NCBI RefSeq assembly: GCF_006539505.1
Contig: NZ_BJND01000065.1
Location: 1-49,648 of the forward strand
From: Streptomyces spinoverrucosus
GTDB lineage: Bacteria > Actinomycetota > Actinomycetes > Streptomycetales > Streptomycetaceae
Length of the DNA: 49,648 nucleotides
Reading direction: 5' to 3'
Shown: piece after piece, positions 22,455 through 32,418 of the stretch
How positions within the stretch are numbered: position 1 is the first letter of the stretch
Layout of the letters: the number at the start of each line of letters is the position of its first letter
Position numbers and translations under genes: made by a program
The notes under the pieces: model-generated
What the model was told of the DNA's origin: nothing
What the model saw: the letters and a program-made list of their open reading frames with translations, nothing else
Databases searched by the model: none

Positions 22455-24575
22455 ATGACGACCGAGCCTGACTCCTTCCCCCGACGGCACGCCCGCACCC
22501 AGCGGTTCACGCTCGGCGCGCCGCGTTCGTTCACCGTGGCTCCCGACGGTTCCCGTGTCGTGTTCCTGCGCTCGCCCTCCGGCACGGACCGGGCGAACGC
22601 CCTGTGGGTGCTCGATCTGGCGGACTCCGCCGAGCGCCTGGCGGCCGACCCGCGCGCCCTGCTGGGCGGGGCGGCGGAAGACCTCTCGCCCGAGGAGCGG
22701 GCGCGCCGCGAACGCAGCCGTGAGGGCGGCGCCGGCATCGTCGGCTATGCCACCGACACGGCTGTGGAGTTGGCCTCTTTCGCCTTGTCAGGGCGGCTTT
22801 TCGCGGCGGAGCTGCGGGCCGGCACGGCACGCGAACTCCCCGTCCGCGCACCGGTGATCGACCCGCGCCCGTCCCCCGACGGGCGGCACATCGCCTACGT
22901 CGCGCAGGGCGCCCTGCGGGTGATCGGCGCCGAGGGCGAGGGGGACCGGGCGCTCGCGGAACCTGACGGGGAGTCGGTTTCCTACGGTCTGGCCGAGTTC
23001 ATCGCGGCCGAGGAAATGGCACGTTCGCGAGGTTTCTGGTGGGCGCCGGACTCCGACCGGCTGCTGGTGGCGCGCGTGGACGACACGCCGGTGCGGCGGT
23101 GGTGGATCTCCGATCCGGCCCAGCCGGAACGTGAGCCACACCACGTTCCGTATCCGGCGGCCGGGACGGAGAACGCGGACGTACGGCTGTTCGTGATCGG
23201 CCTGGACGGGACGCGCACGGAGGTCGTCTGGGACCGGGCGCGGTATCCGTATCTGGCGCGAGTGCACTGGTCAGCGGCGGGTGCGCCACTGCTGCTCGTA
23301 CAGGCGCGCGACCAGCGCAGTCAGCTGTATCTGGCCGTCGATCCGGACACCGGGGGCACCCGGATGGTGCACGCCGACGAAGATCCGATTTGGCTGGATC
23401 TTTTCCCTGGGGTGCCGTGCTGGTCCCCCTCGGGGCAGCTGGTGCGGATCGCCGACGAGGGCGGCGCGCGGGTGCTGGCGGTGGGTGAACGCCCGCTGAC
23501 CGGGCCGCAGTTGCATGTGCGTGCGGTGCTCGACGTATCGGACGACGACGTGCTGGTGTCGGCCTCGGCGGGCGAGGAGGCGGCCGCGCCGGAAATCGGC
23601 GAGGTGCATGTCTACCGCGTCAATGAACTCGGCCTGGAGCGCGTGTCCCAGGAGCCCGGCGTGCACTCGGCGGTACGCGCAGGGAAGGTGACCGTCCTCG
23701 TGACGGCGACGCTCGACCGGCCTGGGGCCCGGGTGCAGGTGCTGCACGACGGCAAGCCGGTGGCGAGCATCCCGTCGTACGCCGAGGATCCCGGTATGTC
23801 CCCGCGGGTGACCCTCACCGAGGGGGGCGCACGGCGGATTCCGTGCGCCGTGCTTATGCCGCGTGACTACCCCGGTGACACTCCCCTGCCGGTCCTGCTG
23901 GATCCCTACGGCGGTCCGCACGGCCAGCGGGTGGTCGCCGCGCACAACCCGTATCTCACCTCGCAGTGGTTCGCCGACCAGGGATTCGCGGTCGTCGTCG
24001 CCGACGGACGGGGCACCCCGGGCCGTTCCCCCGCCTGGGAGAAGGCGGTCCGCGACGACATGGCGTCGGTGGTCCTCCAGGACCAGGTGGACGCGCTCCA
24101 GGCCCTCGCCGCCGACTTCCCGCTCGATCTGACCCGGGTCGCGATCCGCGGCTGGTCCTTCGGCGGCTACCTGGCCGGGCTCGCGGTGCTGCGCCGACCG
24201 GACGTCTTCCACGCCGGGATCGTGGGCGCGCCGGTCACCGATCTGCGGCTCTACGACACCCACTACCAGGAGCGCTACCTCGGCCACCCGGACGAACAGC
24301 CGGAGGTCTACCGGCGCAACTCGCTGGTCGACGACGCGGGCCTGGTGGACGCCGTGGAGCCGGCCCGGCCGATGATGATCGTCCACGGTCTGGCGGACGA
24401 CAACGTGGTCGTGGCCCACTCGCTGCGCCTGTCCACCGCCCTCCTGGCCGCCGGCCGCCCGCACGAGTTCCTGCCGCTCTCGGGCGTCACGCACATGACC
24501 CCGCAGGAAACGGTCGCGGAGAACCTGCTGCTGCTCCAGCTCGACTTCCTGAAGCGGTCGCTGGGGCTGGCGTAG
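22455..24575 (+). CDS. S9 family serine peptidase (dipeptidyl-peptidase IV-like)
   Basis: 706-aa product from ATG 22455. N-terminal ~440 residues form a beta-propeller of DPP4 type (WAPDSDRLLVARVDDTPVRR, and FIAAEEMARSRGFWW with the paired Glu that grips the substrate amine). The C-terminal alpha/beta hydrolase carries the nucleophile Ser568 (GWSFGGYLAG), Asp648 (HGLADDNVVV) and His680 (GVTHMT). No signal peptide is seen, so it is probably cytosolic, cleaving peptides with Pro/Ala at the second position. It may help use peptides brought in by the two importers downstream. Divergent from the 64-aa gene with 176 bp of shared promoter region. Confidence 0.93.
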   Translation: MTTEPDSFPRRHARTQRFTLGAPRSFTVAPDGSRVVFLRSPSGTDRANALWVLDLADSAERLAADPRALLGGAAEDLSPEERARRERSREGGAGIVGYATDTAVELASFALSGRLFAAELRAGTARELPVRAPVIDPRPSPDGRHIAYVAQGALRVIGAEGEGDRALAEPDGESVSYGLAEFIAAEEMARSRGFWWAPDSDRLLVARVDDTPVRRWWISDPAQPEREPHHVPYPAAGTENADVRLFVIGLDGTRTEVVWDRARYPYLARVHWSAAGAPLLLVQARDQRSQLYLAVDPDTGGTRMVHADEDPIWLDLFPGVPCWSPSGQLVRIADEGGARVLAVGERPLTGPQLHVRAVLDVSDDDVLVSASAGEEAAAPEIGEVHVYRVNELGLERVSQEPGVHSAVRAGKVTVLVTATLDRPGARVQVLHDGKPVASIPSYAEDPGMSPRVTLTEGGARRIPCAVLMPRDYPGDTPLPVLLDPYGGPHGQRVVAAHNPYLTSQWFADQGFAVVVADGRGTPGRSPAWEKAVRDDMASVVLQDQVDALQALAADFPLDLTRVAIRGWSFGGYLAGLAVLRRPDVFHAGIVGAPVTDLRLYDTHYQERYLGHPDEQPEVYRRNSLVDDAGLVDAVEPARPMMIVHGLADDNVVVAHSLRLSTALLAAGRPHEFLPLSGVTHMTPQETVAENLLLLQLDFLKRSLGLA

Positions 24576-24582
24576 GGACAGC

Positions 24583-24620
24583 AACAGGCCGGGGCGACAT
24601 GGCGCGCCCCGGCCTGTTTA
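24583..24620 (+). terminator. Strong hairpin terminator between convergent genes
   Basis: Perfect 14-bp stem AACAGGCCGGGGCG/CGCCCCGGCCTGTT with an 8-base loop, followed by TTA on the plus strand. Lies just after the peptidase stop and can also stop the importer operon from the other side. Confidence 0.9.
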
Positions 24621-24710
24621 CGGCACCCGCACGGCCGTACGTTGTAGAGACTGACGCGTCCGTATATCGGAACCGGGTCGGCGGAGTTGCCTGTGTGTTA
24701 CCGCGTCTCC

Positions 24711-25748
24711 TCACCGCGTCTCCTCGGGCGGCACGACCTGCTTCTCCTCCGCGAAGAGGCAGGCCGAGTCGTGCGCCGCAGGCCCCGTGGTCAGCCGGAA
24801 CTCCGCGGGGACCGCCAGCGCCGGGACCTCCAGGGCACAGCGTTCCCGGGCCTTGAAGCAGCGGGTGCGGAAGCGGCAGCCGGACGGGATGTTCGTCGGG
24901 GAGGGCACGTCACCGGCGAGGATGATCCGCTCGCGGTGCTCACGGGCCTCCGGGTCGGGCACGGGGACGGCGGAGAGCAGGGCCTGGGTGTAGGGGTGCG
25001 TGGGGTGGTCGTAGATCTCCTCGTCCGTGCCGATCTCCATGATCCGCCCGAGGTACATCACCCCGACCCGGTCGGAGATGTGCCGGACGATGGACAGGTC
25101 GTGCGCGATGAAGATGTACGACAGGTCGAACTCGTTCTGCAGCCGCTCCATCAGGTTGATGACCTGGGCCTGGACGGACACGTCCAGCGCGGAGACCGGT
25201 TCGTCGGCGACGATGATCTCCGGGCGCAGCGCCAACCCCCGTGCGATGCCGATGCGTTGGCGCTGCCCGCCGGAGAACTGGTGCGGGTAGCGGTTGATGT
25301 ACTCGGGGTTGAGGCCGACGACCTCCAGCAGCTCCTGGACCCTGCGACCCCGGTCGCCCTTCGGCGCCACCTCGGGGTGGATCTCGTACGGCTCCCCGAT
25401 GATGTCGCCCACCGTCATCCGGGGGTTGAGGGAGGTGTACGGGTCCTGGAACACCATCTGGATGTTGCGCCGTACGGCCTTCAGCGCCTTGCCGGTCAGC
25501 TGGGTGATGTCCTCGCCCTTGTACCGGATCACCCCGGCCGTCGGCTTCTCCAGGTTCACCAGCATCCTGGCGACCGTCGACTTGCCGCAGCCGGACTCCC
25601 CGACGATGCCGAGGGTCTCGCCGCGGTGCAGCGTGAAGTCGACGCCGTCGACGGCCTTCACCGAGCCGACCTGCTTCTTGAAGAGGACGCCCGTGGTGAG
25701 CGGGTAGTGCTTGACGAGTCCGCGCACTTCGAGGATCGGCTCAGCCAT
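24711..25748 (-). CDS. Oligopeptide ABC importer, ATP-binding protein (OppF/DppF type)
   Basis: 345-aa product from ATG 25748 (overlapping the previous gene by 8 bp; the frame is open to 25778). Walker A is GIVGESGCGKST, Q-loop QDPYTSLNPR, signature FSGGQRQRIG, Walker B IIVADEPVSALD, H-loop FIAHDLSI. The C-terminal oligopeptide domain with four cysteines around RFRTRCFKARERC is typical of OppF/DppF and may bind an Fe-S cluster. Last gene of the A-B-C-D-F operon; drives uptake of di/oligopeptides. Confidence 0.93.
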   Translation of the reverse strand: MAEPILEVRGLVKHYPLTTGVLFKKQVGSVKAVDGVDFTLHRGETLGIVGESGCGKSTVARMLVNLEKPTAGVIRYKGEDITQLTGKALKAVRRNIQMVFQDPYTSLNPRMTVGDIIGEPYEIHPEVAPKGDRGRRVQELLEVVGLNPEYINRYPHQFSGGQRQRIGIARGLALRPEIIVADEPVSALDVSVQAQVINLMERLQNEFDLSYIFIAHDLSIVRHISDRVGVMYLGRIMEIGTDEEIYDHPTHPYTQALLSAVPVPDPEAREHRERIILAGDVPSPTNIPSGCRFRTRCFKARERCALEVPALAVPAEFRLTTGPAAHDSACLFAEEKQVVPPEETR

Positions 25749-26715
25749 GGAGGCACTCCCTCCAGAAGTGGCAGGCACTCCCCCGCTCCTCGGACACCTC
25801 GTACAGCGGGGGTACGTCCGTCCGGCACACGTCCCGGGCCATCGGGCAGCGCGGGTGGAAGGCGCAGCCCGGCGGGATGTTCAGCAGGCTCGGCGGCAGG
25901 CCCTTGATGGCGTAGAGCTCCTGGCCCTTCTGGTCCAGCCGCGGGATGGAGTCCAGCAGGCCCCGCGTGTACGGGTGGGCGGGCGCCTTGTAGATGTCGT
26001 GCACCGGCGACGACTCCACGATCCGGCCCGCGTACATCACGGCGATCCGGTCGGCGACGTCGGCGACCACGCCGAGGTCGTGGGTGATCAGGATCAGCCC
26101 CATGTTCAGCTCGCGCCGCAGCTCCGCGAGCAGCTCCATGACCTGGGCCTGGACGGTGACGTCGAGGGCGGTGGTGGGTTCGTCGGCGATGATCAGGGCG
26201 GGTTCCAGGGCGAGCGCCATCGCGATCATGATGCGCTGGCGCATCCCGCCGGAGAACTGGTGCGGGTACTGCCTCACCCGCTCCTTGGCGCCCGGGATGC
26301 GCACCCGGTCCATCAGCTCGACGGCCCTGGCCCGGGCGTCCTTCTTCGACATCCCCCGGTGGACGACGAACATCTCGCCGAGCTGGTCGCCCACGGTCAG
26401 CACGGGGTTCAGCGCGGACAACGCGTCCTGGAAGATCATCGCCATCTCGGCGCCCCGGACCTTCCGTCGCTCCTCCTCCTTCAGCTTGAGCAGGTCCCTG
26501 CCCTGGAAGAGGACCTCGCCGCCGGTGATCCGCCCCGGCGGCATGTCGAGGATGCCCATCACGGCCTGCGCGGTGACGGACTTGCCGGAACCGGACTCGC
26601 CGAGCACGGCGAGCGTCTCGCCCGCGTCCACGCTGTAGGTGACGCCGTTGACGGCCTTGGCGATCCCGTCCCGGGTGCGGAACTCCACGTGCAGGTCACG
26701 GACGTCGAGCAGCAT
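25741..26715 (-). CDS. Oligopeptide ABC importer, ATP-binding protein (OppD/DppD type)
   Basis: 324-aa partner of the preceding ATPase. Walker A VLGESGSGKSVT, Q-loop IFQDALSALNP, signature FSGGMRQRIMIA, Walker B LIIADEPTTALD, H-loop ITHDLGVV. C-terminal oligo_HPY-type extension with PPGCAFHPRCPMARDVC cysteines. Starts at ATG 26715, nine bases after the permease stop; reads MLLDVRDLHVEFRT. Confidence 0.93.
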   Translation of the reverse strand: MLLDVRDLHVEFRTRDGIAKAVNGVTYSVDAGETLAVLGESGSGKSVTAQAVMGILDMPPGRITGGEVLFQGRDLLKLKEEERRKVRGAEMAMIFQDALSALNPVLTVGDQLGEMFVVHRGMSKKDARARAVELMDRVRIPGAKERVRQYPHQFSGGMRQRIMIAMALALEPALIIADEPTTALDVTVQAQVMELLAELRRELNMGLILITHDLGVVADVADRIAVMYAGRIVESSPVHDIYKAPAHPYTRGLLDSIPRLDQKGQELYAIKGLPPSLLNIPPGCAFHPRCPMARDVCRTDVPPLYEVSEERGSACHFWRECLHG

Positions 26716-26724
26716 GACGGCACC

Positions 26725-27702
26725 TCACCTCAGCCGGGGGTCGAGGGCGTCGCGCACCGCGTCGCCGAGCATGATGAACGCCAGCACGGTGACCGCGAGC
26801 GCCCCGGAGGGCCAGAGCAGGGCGTGCGGGGCGTTGCGGATGTAGGGCGAGGCGGCGGAGATGTCGATGCCCCAGGAGACGCTGGGCGGCTTCAGACCGA
26901 CGCCGAGGTACGACAGGGTGGCCTCCAGCGCGATGTACGTGCCGAGCGCGATGGTGGCCACGACGATCACCGGCGCGACGGCGTTGGGCGCGATGTGCCG
27001 CAGCAGCAGACGGGAGTTGGAGGCGCCGAGGGCGCGGGCCGCCTGGACGTAGTCGTTCTGCTTGGCGGTGATGACCGCGCCGCGGGCGATCCGGGAGATC
27101 TGCGGCCAGCCGAGCAGCACCATGAACCCGATGACCGGCCAGATGGTGCTGCTGGTCACCACCGACAGCAGGACCAGGCCGCCGAGGACGACCGGGATCG
27201 CGAAGAAGATGTCGGTGATCCGGGACAGGATCGAGTCCCATACGCCGCCGAAGAACCCGGCGAGCCCCCCGAGCACGCTGCCGAGCACGGCGACGCCGAG
27301 CGTGGCGCAGACGCCGACCGCGACGGACGTACGGGCGCCGTAGACCGTGCGCGTGTAGACGTCGCAGCCCTGGCCGTCGTACCCGAAGGGTGCACCTGGC
27401 TGGGAGCCCTCCTGGGCCTTGGCGAGGTCGCAGCGCAGCGGGCTGCCGGAGGCGATCGCCGACGGCCACAGGGAGATGAAGATCAGGAAGAGGATCACCA
27501 GGGCGGAGACCAGGAAGACCGGGTTGCGGCGCAGGTCGTGCCAGGCGTCGGACCACAGGGAGCGGGGCTTTCCGGTCGGGGCGCCGCCGTCCGGGCCGCC
27601 CGGCGCGCGCTCCAGCGTCTCCGCCTCGCTCGCGGCGAGGTCCATCGCACCGCCCATGCCCGTGCCGGCGATGGCGCGCGCGGGTTCCCTGGGGTCAGAC
27701 AT
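26725..27702 (-). CDS. Oligopeptide ABC importer, permease (OppC/DppC type)
   Basis: 325-aa inner-membrane subunit. A hydrophilic N-terminal tail of ~50 residues precedes the OppC_N domain and helix 1 (VFLVSALVILFLIFISLWP). Five or six helices follow. The EAA loop that contacts the ATPase is DYVQAARALGASNSRLLLRH. The extracellular insert CDLAKAQEGSQPGAPFGYDG is typical. ATG 27702 overlaps the preceding permease gene by 8 bp. Confidence 0.92.
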   Translation of the reverse strand: MSDPREPARAIAGTGMGGAMDLAASEAETLERAPGGPDGGAPTGKPRSLWSDAWHDLRRNPVFLVSALVILFLIFISLWPSAIASGSPLRCDLAKAQEGSQPGAPFGYDGQGCDVYTRTVYGARTSVAVGVCATLGVAVLGSVLGGLAGFFGGVWDSILSRITDIFFAIPVVLGGLVLLSVVTSSTIWPVIGFMVLLGWPQISRIARGAVITAKQNDYVQAARALGASNSRLLLRHIAPNAVAPVIVVATIALGTYIALEATLSYLGVGLKPPSVSWGIDISAASPYIRNAPHALLWPSGALAVTVLAFIMLGDAVRDALDPRLR

Positions 27703-28618
27703 AGCGGATCCTCGGGTCGAGTACGGCGTACAGCAGGTCGACGAGGAGGTTGGCGAGCAGGAAGACCAGGACGAGCACGGTCACGAAGCCGACGACGGTC
27801 TGGGTGTTCTGGCGGAGGATGCCCTGGTAGAGCTGGTAGCCGACGCCGTGGATGTTGAAGATGCGCTCGGTGACGATGGCGCCGCCCATCAGGGCGCCGA
27901 TGTCGGTGCCGATGAAGGTGACCACGGGGATGAGGGAGTTGCGCATCAGGTGGCGGGTGATGACCCGGCGCCTGGGCAGGCCCTTGGCGACGGCTGTGCG
28001 GACGTAGTCGGAGCGGCGGTTCTCCGCGATGGAGGTACGGGTCAGGCGGGTGACGTAGGCCAGGGAGACGGAGGCCAGGACCAGGCCCGGCAGGATCAGC
28101 TCGTCGAAGCGGGCCTCGGAGGACACCGACGGCCGGACCCAGCCCCACTCGACGCCGAGCAGGAGTTGCAGGAGCAGGCCGGTGACGAAGGTGGGGACGG
28201 AGATGACCACCAGCGTGACCAGCAGGACGGTGGTGTCGACGGGGCGGCCGCGGCGCAGTCCGGTGAGCACGCCAAGGGTGATGCCGATGACGATCTCGAA
28301 GACGATCGCGACGACGGTCAGCCGGATGGTGACGGGGAAGGCGCTGCCCATCAGCTCGGTGACCGGCTGGCCGTTGAAGGCGGTGCCGAAGTCGCCGGTG
28401 AAGACGTTGCCCATGTAGGTCAGGTATTGCTCCCAGACCGGCTTGTCGAGGCCGAACTCCTTCCTGAGCTGGGCGGCCGTCGCCGGGTCGCACTCCCGCT
28501 CACCGCACAGGCCGGCGATGGGGTCGCCCATCACATTGACCATGAGGAAGATCAACAGGGTGGCCCCGACGAAGACCGGGATCATCTGCAGCAGCCGCCG
28601 GACGACGTACCGTCCCAT
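27695..28618 (-). CDS. Oligopeptide ABC importer, permease (OppB/DppB type)
   Basis: 307-aa permease of six helices beginning MGRYVVRRLLQMIPVFVGAT, the standard DppB N-terminus. EAA-type loop: DYVRTAVAKGLPRRRVITRH. The periplasmic loop GDFGTAFNGQPVTELM and the final WDLLYA-like helix (LLVDLLYAVLDPRIRYV) complete the family pattern. Lies nine bases after the lipoprotein gene, so translation is closely linked. Confidence 0.92.
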   Translation of the reverse strand: MGRYVVRRLLQMIPVFVGATLLIFLMVNVMGDPIAGLCGERECDPATAAQLRKEFGLDKPVWEQYLTYMGNVFTGDFGTAFNGQPVTELMGSAFPVTIRLTVVAIVFEIVIGITLGVLTGLRRGRPVDTTVLLVTLVVISVPTFVTGLLLQLLLGVEWGWVRPSVSSEARFDELILPGLVLASVSLAYVTRLTRTSIAENRRSDYVRTAVAKGLPRRRVITRHLMRNSLIPVVTFIGTDIGALMGGAIVTERIFNIHGVGYQLYQGILRQNTQTVVGFVTVLVLVFLLANLLVDLLYAVLDPRIRYV

Positions 28619-28627
28619 GGCGCCGCC

Positions 28628-30253
28628 TCAGCTGACCTTGATCTCGTTGTAGACGGGGACGCTGAACGGGTTGAGCCGGACGTCGGACAGCCGCTCCGAG
28701 TAGCCGGCGCTGCCGTTCTGGTACCAGAGCGGGATGGCGGCCATGTTGTCCCGGACGACCTCCTCGGCCTGCTGGAAGGTCGCCACGGCCTTGGCGGTGT
28801 CGGTCTCGGCGTTGGCCCGGTCGACCAGGTCGTCGAACTCCTTGTTGCTCCACTTGCCGTCGTTGGAGGAGGCGTTGGTGTAGTAGAGCGGCTGGAGGAA
28901 GTTCTGGATCAGCGGGTAGTCCATCTGCCAGCCGGCGCGGAACGGGCCGGTCATCTCGCGGTCGGTGATCTGGCCGCGGAAGTCGGCGAAGGTGCCGACG
29001 GGGTTGCTGACGCAGGCGCGGTCGTTGTCGAGGGCGTTGTTGATGGAGTTGCAGACGGCGTCCACCCACTGCTTGTGCGAGCCGGTGTCGGCGTTGAACG
29101 TGATCCTCACCTGGCCGCCGGGCAGCCCGCCGCCCTCCTCGATGAGCTTCCTGGCCTCGGCGGCGTCGTACTCGCACCACTCACCGCACAGCCCCGCCTT
29201 GTAGCCGCCGTCCTCGCCGAGGACCGGTGAGGTCCAGTCGGTGGCCGGGGTGCGGGTCCGGTGGAAGATGGTCTCTGTGATCTGCTCGCGGTCGATCGCC
29301 CGGGACAGGCCCTTGCGGACCTTGTCCATGCCGGGCTTGTTCCAGTTCTTGTCGTAGTAGGGGAAGGCGAGGGTCTGGAGGATGCCGGCCGGGGTGTTGA
29401 GGTAGCGGTCGCCGAGGTCCTGCTTGACGTTCTTCAGCTGGGCGGCGGGGACGTCGTCCACGAGGTCGAGGTTGCCGGCCATGAGGTCGGTGTAGGCGGT
29501 GTTGTTGTCGGTGTAGACCTTCAGGTCCACGCCGCCGTTCTGCGCCTTGTCGGGGCCGGGGTAGCCGTCCCAGGCGCGCAGCGACATCTGGGAGCCCTTG
29601 ACGTACGAGTCGACGGCGTACGGGCCGTTGCCGACGGGCCTGGCCAGCCAGGCGTCGTGGTCGTCGAAGAAGGCCCGGGGCAGCGGGGCGAAGGCGGCGT
29701 AGCCGAGGGTGTCGGGGAAGCTGGAGAACTTCTGGCTCAGCTTCACGGTGAAGGTGCGCTCGCCGGTGACCTTCAGGCCGGACAGGGTCTCGGCGCTCTG
29801 TGCGCCGCCGCCCTCGGGGTGCACCTTGTCGTAGCCGTCGATGTAGCCGAAGAAGTAGGCGTTGCGCTGGTTGTTCCGCAGGCTCGCGCCGTAGTTCCAG
29901 GCGTCGACGAAGGAGCGGGCGGTGACCTTCTCGCCGTTGCTGAAGGTCCAGCCGTCCTTGACGGTGATGGTGAAGTTCCGCGAGTCGGTCGTCTCGATGC
30001 TCTCGGCGAGCATGTCCTCGGCCTTGCCGGTCTCAGGGTCGTACTTCTTCAGACCGCGGAAGATCATGTCGAGGACCTTGCCGCCCTGCACCTCGTTGGT
30101 GTTGGCCGGCTCCAGCGGGTTCTGCGGGTCGCCCCAGGAGGAGCTGAGCACCGCGCCGGTATCACCGGTGCCGCCGCCTCCGCCGCAGCCGGTGCCCAGG
30201 AGGGCGAGCGCCGCCGCACACGCGGCCCATCGGGCGTGCCGTGTTCCACGCAT
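28628..30253 (-). CDS. Oligopeptide ABC importer, solute-binding lipoprotein (OppA/DppA type)
   Basis: 541-aa product from ATG 30253, behind GAGGAGG. A lipoprotein signal with lipobox LLGTGC (Cys23) tethers it outside. The family-5 extracellular binding domain is visible through VLDMIFRGLKKYDPETGKAE, WTFSNGEKVTARSFVDAWNY, ARPVGNGPYAVDSYVKG and LSRAIDREQITETIF. First gene of the operon A-B-C-D-F. The mycelial cell uses such systems for peptide nutrition and signalling; ligand not predictable. The palindrome at 30355 lies 100 bp upstream. Confidence 0.93.
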   Translation of the reverse strand: MRGTRHARWAACAAALALLGTGCGGGGGTGDTGAVLSSSWGDPQNPLEPANTNEVQGGKVLDMIFRGLKKYDPETGKAEDMLAESIETTDSRNFTITVKDGWTFSNGEKVTARSFVDAWNYGASLRNNQRNAYFFGYIDGYDKVHPEGGGAQSAETLSGLKVTGERTFTVKLSQKFSSFPDTLGYAAFAPLPRAFFDDHDAWLARPVGNGPYAVDSYVKGSQMSLRAWDGYPGPDKAQNGGVDLKVYTDNNTAYTDLMAGNLDLVDDVPAAQLKNVKQDLGDRYLNTPAGILQTLAFPYYDKNWNKPGMDKVRKGLSRAIDREQITETIFHRTRTPATDWTSPVLGEDGGYKAGLCGEWCEYDAAEARKLIEEGGGLPGGQVRITFNADTGSHKQWVDAVCNSINNALDNDRACVSNPVGTFADFRGQITDREMTGPFRAGWQMDYPLIQNFLQPLYYTNASSNDGKWSNKEFDDLVDRANAETDTAKAVATFQQAEEVVRDNMAAIPLWYQNGSAGYSERLSDVRLNPFSVPVYNEIKVS

Positions 30254-30354
30254 GGGGTGCCTCCTCGGGATGCGCTGCCGCCGGCGCCGGGGCGCTGACC
30301 CTGTCGACTGTCGGCCACTGTCCTGACCCGCTATCAGCCAATATCCGCGCATAC

Positions 30355-30369
30355 GGTGCGTAACGCACC
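30355..30369. promoter_or_regulatory. 15-bp palindrome GGTGCGT-A-ACGCACC, operator candidate
   Basis: Perfect inverted repeat in the 218-bp divergent gap between the lipoprotein gene and the methyltransferase gene, about 100 bp from each start. Could be the operator of a regulator controlling the importer. No known motif recognised; no other feature seen in the gap. Confidence 0.45.
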
Positions 30370-30471
30370 TGGTGGCGGCTCTTCGGGCTACCGGCCGCAG
30401 GCGGCATCCGTTCCCCGACGTAAATCCCGGATTCCTGTACTGATCGGCCGTACAGCAGGCACACTGCCCGG

Positions 30472-31221
30472 ATGGTTGATCGTTCCTTCGGTGACGCCTT
30501 ACTCGCCGAGCTGTATGAAGCCCTCAATCCATGGGGGCCGGGTGACGACTTCTACCTCGACCTGGTGATGTCCGCCGACTCCGTGCTCGACGTGGGCTGC
30601 GGTACCGGGCGGCTGCTGCGGCGGGCCCGGCAGGCCGGGCACTCGGGGCGGCTGACCGGGCTCGACCCGGCCGCGGCCATGCTCGTGCAGGGCCGGCGCG
30701 GGACCCGCGAGGTGGAGTGGGTGCTCGGGGACCTGCGCTGCACGGCGTGGCGGGAGGAGTTCGACCTGGTCGTGATGACCGGGCACGCCTTTCAGGAGCT
30801 GCTCGGCGACGAGGACCTGCGGCTTTCGCTCGCCGCGGTGCGCGAGTGCCTGCGGCCGGACGGGGAGTTCGTGTTCGACACCCGCAATCCGGGCGCCCGC
30901 GCCTGGGAGTCGTGGACCCCGGAGCGGATCCACGAGGTGCGCGGGCCGGACGGGGACGTGGTGCGGGTGTGGCACGAGGCGCTGACGCCGGTCCGGGGCG
31001 AGCGGGTGGCGTTCACCGAGACATTCGACGGTCCGCGCTGGGACGTGCCGCAGGTCAGCCACAGCACGATCAGGTTCCTCGACGTGGACGCGCTGGACGG
31101 GTTCCTCGCCGGGGCGGGTCTCGTCGTGGGGCAGCGGTACGGGGACTGGGGGCGGGGGCCGTTCACGGGCGCGAGCCCGGAGATCATCAGCGTCGTACGG
31201 CGTTCGGCCCAGGGCCCGTAA
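30472..31221 (+). CDS. Class I SAM-dependent methyltransferase
   Basis: 249-aa product from ATG 30472. Motif I is SVLDVGCGTGRLLRRARQAG, motif II LTGLDPAAAML and motif III VLGDLRC. The C-terminal half (HEVRGPDGDVVRVWHEALTP, then FAETFDG-like strands) suits a small-molecule or lipid substrate, but the family (Methyltransf_25/11) is too broad for a call. It lies alone between two peptide importers transcribed the other way, with its own hairpin terminator. No link to peptide uptake is shown. Confidence 0.88.
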   Translation: MVDRSFGDALLAELYEALNPWGPGDDFYLDLVMSADSVLDVGCGTGRLLRRARQAGHSGRLTGLDPAAAMLVQGRRGTREVEWVLGDLRCTAWREEFDLVVMTGHAFQELLGDEDLRLSLAAVRECLRPDGEFVFDTRNPGARAWESWTPERIHEVRGPDGDVVRVWHEALTPVRGERVAFTETFDGPRWDVPQVSHSTIRFLDVDALDGFLAGAGLVVGQRYGDWGRGPFTGASPEIISVVRRSAQGP

Positions 31222-31229
31222 GCCCGGAC

Positions 31230-31285
31230 AGCCCGCAGCCCCCGGGAACCGCAAGACACGCGTCCCGGGGGCCTCAAGGGCGGGC

Positions 31286-31286
<1 letters not shown>
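31230..31286. terminator. Nested hairpin terminator between convergent genes
   Basis: Inner stem GCCCCCGGGA/TCCCGGGGGC (31238-31247 with 31263-31272), outer stem AGCCCGC/GCGGGCT (31230-31236 with 31280-31286). The outer right arm reaches the last base of the bldKE stop codon, so it serves the methyltransferase and can act on the bldK transcript. Confidence 0.8.
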
Positions 31287-32404
<1,118 letters not shown>

Positions 32405-32418
32405 GATCTCGGTTCTCC

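Noticed and set aside
24576..24710. Additional gene between the peptidase and the importer
   Set aside because: Only a terminator hairpin and a short spacer; frames here are continuations of neighbouring shadows.
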